Source: Tolypothrix campylonemoides VB511288 (lineage in GTDB: Bacteria > Cyanobacteriota > Cyanobacteriia > Cyanobacteriales > Nostocaceae). Taken from it: a DNA stretch of 64,000 bases. A program made the position numbers and the translations under genes. Position 1 is the first letter of the stretch. The number at the start of each line of letters is the position of its first letter. Under the pieces are notes generated by a model, which worked only from the letters and a program-made list of their open reading frames with translations, did no database searches and had not been told where the DNA came from. The DNA is taken from positions 642,811-706,810 of the forward strand of contig JXCB02000027.1 of assembly GCA_000828075.3 (NCBI GenBank). Direction: 5' to 3'. Positions 62,326 to 64,000 of this stretch are shown here, one piece after another.

Positions 62326-62556
62326 TCATTCCAAAGCCTCTCTAACCTCTAAATTAGGCTGTTCTCTGGTTTCCATAAAGTCCTCAGAAAAGAGTTCAGT
62401 CGCGTCAAACAAAGTTTGCCAAGGATTTTCTTTTGAAATTAAGACAACAGCATTACCTATCTTTTTTATATAAACTTCATTACCTTGAAACTGAAAGTCC
62501 TTGGGCAAAACGACGGTCTGATTCTCACCATTCGTCAATAATTTAGCAGTATCCAT
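62326..62556 (-). CDS. VapB-type antitoxin, orphan
   Basis: A 76-aa protein: DTAKLLTNGENQTVVLPKDF, then QFQGNEVYIKKIGNAVVLIS, the VapB (AbrB-superfamily) fold; ends LEVREALE. A VapC gene would be expected overlapping the stop at 62326; the region beyond holds only the 42-bp minisatellite, so this is an orphan. Confidence 0.82.
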   Translation of the reverse strand: MDTAKLLTNGENQTVVLPKDFQFQGNEVYIKKIGNAVVLISKENPWQTLFDATELFSEDFMETREQPNLEVREALE

Positions 62557-62732
62557 ATTTGCAACTCTCTGTTCTATTGATTTCTTGAACTGTCATGGAT
62601 ATTGGCATTCACTCCATTTCTTTGTGCAATATTATAGCTATATAGAGGCGTAAGGGTTTTTGGAAGTCAGGCGATCGCTCTTTTATGAATTGTGCTTTAG
62701 GCGATCGCTCTTTTTCTCCTCAACAATTACAA

Positions 62733-62879
62733 GTCGATGCATTAGCAATGTAAGCCGATGCATTAACAATGCAAGCCGATGCATTAACAATGCAAGCCGA
62801 TGCATTAGCAATGTAAGCCAATGCATTAGTAATGTAAGCCAATGCATTAGTAATGTAAGCCAATGCATTAACAACACAC
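62733..62879. repeat. 21-bp minisatellite, seven copies
   Basis: Seven head-to-tail copies of GCCRATGCATTARYAATGYAA, including ATGCAT palindromes, between two orphan antitoxin genes. Both strands stay open through it (RCINNAS-type and LMHWLTL-type 7-residue periods), which is only a result of the repeat. Confidence 0.92.
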
Positions 62880-62976
62880 CGACTTGCGTTTAGATGGCAC
62901 TACAATACAAAGATTAAACAGCAAGATATCATTAATGGGCAAGTAGTGCGATCGCTCTTTGGTGGTGACTTTAGTA

Positions 62977-63240
62977 TCAACCGCCACCATGCCATGATTC
63001 CTCTACACCTTGACCGATAGCATCATCCATATCATCCAAGGATTTTGGTGTGCCTTGATATTTTAAGCAACCTGCAACTTCATTTAATGTGGTTTCTGCA
63101 AAAAATTTTTTAGGCTTGAGAAGAATTCCATCACCTGTATCAATTACAATCAACTCCTGACCAGCTTCCCAGCCATGAGATTTTCGTAACTGTTCGGGAA
63201 TAATTACTTGTCCAGAGTTTGATACTCTTGTTATTTCCAT
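62977..63240 (-). CDS. AbrB-type antitoxin, orphan
   Basis: An 87-aa swapped-hairpin protein: MEITRVSNSGQVIIPEQLRK then SHGWEAGQELIVIDTGDGIL, followed by KPKKFF and an acidic tail DDMDDAIGQGVEESWHGGG. This is the AbrB-like antitoxin type that pairs with PIN toxins; the gene that should follow (left of 62977 on the minus strand) is missing. Third orphan in 1.7 kb. Confidence 0.82.
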   Translation of the reverse strand: MEITRVSNSGQVIIPEQLRKSHGWEAGQELIVIDTGDGILLKPKKFFAETTLNEVAGCLKYQGTPKSLDDMDDAIGQGVEESWHGGG

Positions 63241-63275
63241 GTGTGGGAAGGTTTGCTTATCTGGTATTTTTAATT

Positions 63276-64000
63276 TTACATTTCTCCTTCTTCCACTGCG
63301 CCTAGTGCTTTCAGCGTAGCTTTCTCAGCTTTCGATAAACCAGTAACACCCGTAATATTCATACCCTCGTAGGGTCTATCTGCTCTCAGTGTTTTGAGAC
63401 AGTTGGCTGTCTTTACATCCCAAAGCTTAATCGTCCCATCTTCGCCACTACCAGCAAGCGTTTTCCTATCTGGACTGAAGGCAACTGAATTTATCGAACC
63501 GTTGCACTCCTGCAAAGTGTTGCAACATTCCCCACTGTTGATATCCCACAGCCGAACTGTTTGGTCAGCACTACCACTAGCAAGTGTTTTCCCATCTGGG
63601 TTGAAGGCGACTGAACAAACCCAATTGCTGTGCCCGTGCAAAACGTTGAGGCATTCCCCACTGTTGATATCCCATAGCCGAACTGTTTGGTCAATACTAC
63701 CACTGGCAAGTGTTTTCCCATCTGGGCTGAAGGCGACTGAACGAATCGCACTGCTGTACCCATGCAAAATGTTGCAACATTCCCCAGTGTTGATGTCCCA
63801 TAGCCGAACTGTTTGGTTATCACTACCACTGGCAAGTGTTTTCCCATCGGGGCTGAAGGCGACTGAATTTATATGGTTGCTGTGCCCGTGCAAAGTGTTG
63901 AGGCATTCACCAGTGTTGATGTCCCATAGCCGAACTGTTTGGTCATCACCAGCGCTGAGTGTTTTCCCATCTGAGCTGAAGGCGACTGAATAAACCCAAC
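63276..64000 (-). CDS. WD40-repeat protein, 3' part (gene continues past window)
   Basis: Open in frame to the window edge ([16 protein letters not shown] and [12 protein letters not shown] continue upstream of the first Met). It holds five 42-residue WD40 blades plus a divergent last one ([20 protein letters not shown]) and ends [27 protein letters not shown], the C-terminal signature of cyanobacterial NB-ARC or NACHT-WD40 (STAND ATPase) proteins. Blades are near-identical at DNA level (126-bp period). The N-terminal signalling domain lies outside, so the full architecture is unknown. Confidence 0.85.
   Translation of the reverse strand, partial: WVYSVAFSSDGKTLSAGDDQTVRLWDINTGECLNTLHGHSNHINSVAFSPDGKTLASGSDNQTVRLWDINTGECCNILHGYSSAIRSVAFSPDGKTLASGSIDQTVRLWDINSGECLNVLHGHSNWVCSVAFNPDGKTLASGSADQTVRLWDINSGECCNTLQECNGSINSVAFSPDRKTLAGSGEDGTIKLWDVKTANCLKTLRADRPYEGMNITGVTGLSKAEKATLKALGAVEEGEM

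Noticed and set aside
62104..62879. Possible CRISPR array
   Set aside because: Units are directly adjacent and vary only by point changes; there are no unique spacers, no leader and no cas genes.
62660..62893. Open frames on both strands across the 21-bp repeat (Cys/Asn/Ser and Leu/Met/His/Trp periods)
   Set aside because: A repeat whose length is a multiple of three stays open in every frame lacking a stop; there is no ribosome site and no protein-like non-repeat part.
63394..63993. Plus-strand open frame opposite the WD40 gene
   Set aside because: It is the periodic antisense of the WD40 repeats.

Overview
The window is from a filamentous, very probably heterocyst-forming cyanobacterium (order Nostocales). 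Evidence: many GCGATCGC (HIP1) octamers; a patX-type gene whose small secreted product carries the RGSGR pentapeptide, behind a TCCGGA promoter element; an IcfA/CcaA-type carbonic anhydrase; AcsF-type cyclase, heme oxygenase and HemN of chlorophyll/bilin synthesis; a DUF2555 gene; and the short tandem heptamer repeats (GGGGATT, CCCTCCC and similar) that litter Nostocales genomes. The genus cannot be fixed from the sequence alone. No rRNA, tRNA, CRISPR array, prophage or complete insertion sequence was seen.

Layout. 0.4-2.2 kb: four-ACT aspartate kinase. 2.2-4.7 kb: AT-rich island with a DUF4365-like nuclease-fold gene whose 3' end is split by a 158-bp inverted-repeat element. 4.7-12.2 kb: aldo/keto reductase, DUF2555-coaBC operon, carboxylesterase, a decayed toxin-antitoxin pair, acetyltransferase, Uma2 protein, purH. 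12.2-13.2 kb: repeats and two tandem copies of a small structured RNA (candidate Yfr2 family). 13.2-25 kb: Acg-type nitroreductase homologue, a 937-aa coiled-coil/TPR protein, acetyltransferase, PiT permease, zinc dehydrogenase, HTH/PIN pair, FAD oxidoreductase, patX. 25-32.5 kb: ferritin-like protein, IS630 remnant, CPBP protease, DUF3326, a 58-aa gene, ferredoxin, aconitase B. 32.6-34.9 kb: an accessory patch with an overlapping DUF262/HNH pair and a DUF559 gene framed by two copies of one palindromic repeat. 34.9-37 kb: DUF1611 plus dipeptide-epimerase operon. 37-46 kb: NUDIX, lipoprotein methyltransferase, sugar-kinase-like/DOMON-like pair, carbonic anhydrase, two uncharacterised proteins, gatB. 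46-49.5 kb: gene fragments, PPOX protein, metallopeptidase, AMIN-beta-lactamase. 50-55 kb: hemN, ho, acsF and a MarR regulator, the gene set known as the low-oxygen tetrapyrrole cluster, interleaved with small inverted-repeat elements. 55.7-60.7 kb: SDR plus cytochrome P450, and a DhaM-HPr-EI fusion. 60.9-64 kb: nuclease-fold protein, three orphan antitoxins, two 21-bp-based minisatellites and the 3' end of a WD40 gene.

How parts work together. HemN (coproporphyrinogen oxidation without O2), AcsF (ring E of chlorophyll) and heme oxygenase (bilins) with the MarR regulator match a module that keeps pigment synthesis running at low O2. The DUF1611/epimerase pair probably processes D-glutamate or dipeptides from peptidoglycan. 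PatX connects the window to heterocyst patterning through HetR.

A theme of the window is repeat DNA inside or against genes: CCCTCCC runs are read in frame in aspartate kinase and an FAD oxidoreductase, GATGAGGAA runs give a serine tract in the phosphate permease, a G/C-rich genomic repeat forms a linker in the PEP-phosphotransferase, and heptamer runs abut the starts of the permease and NUDIX genes.
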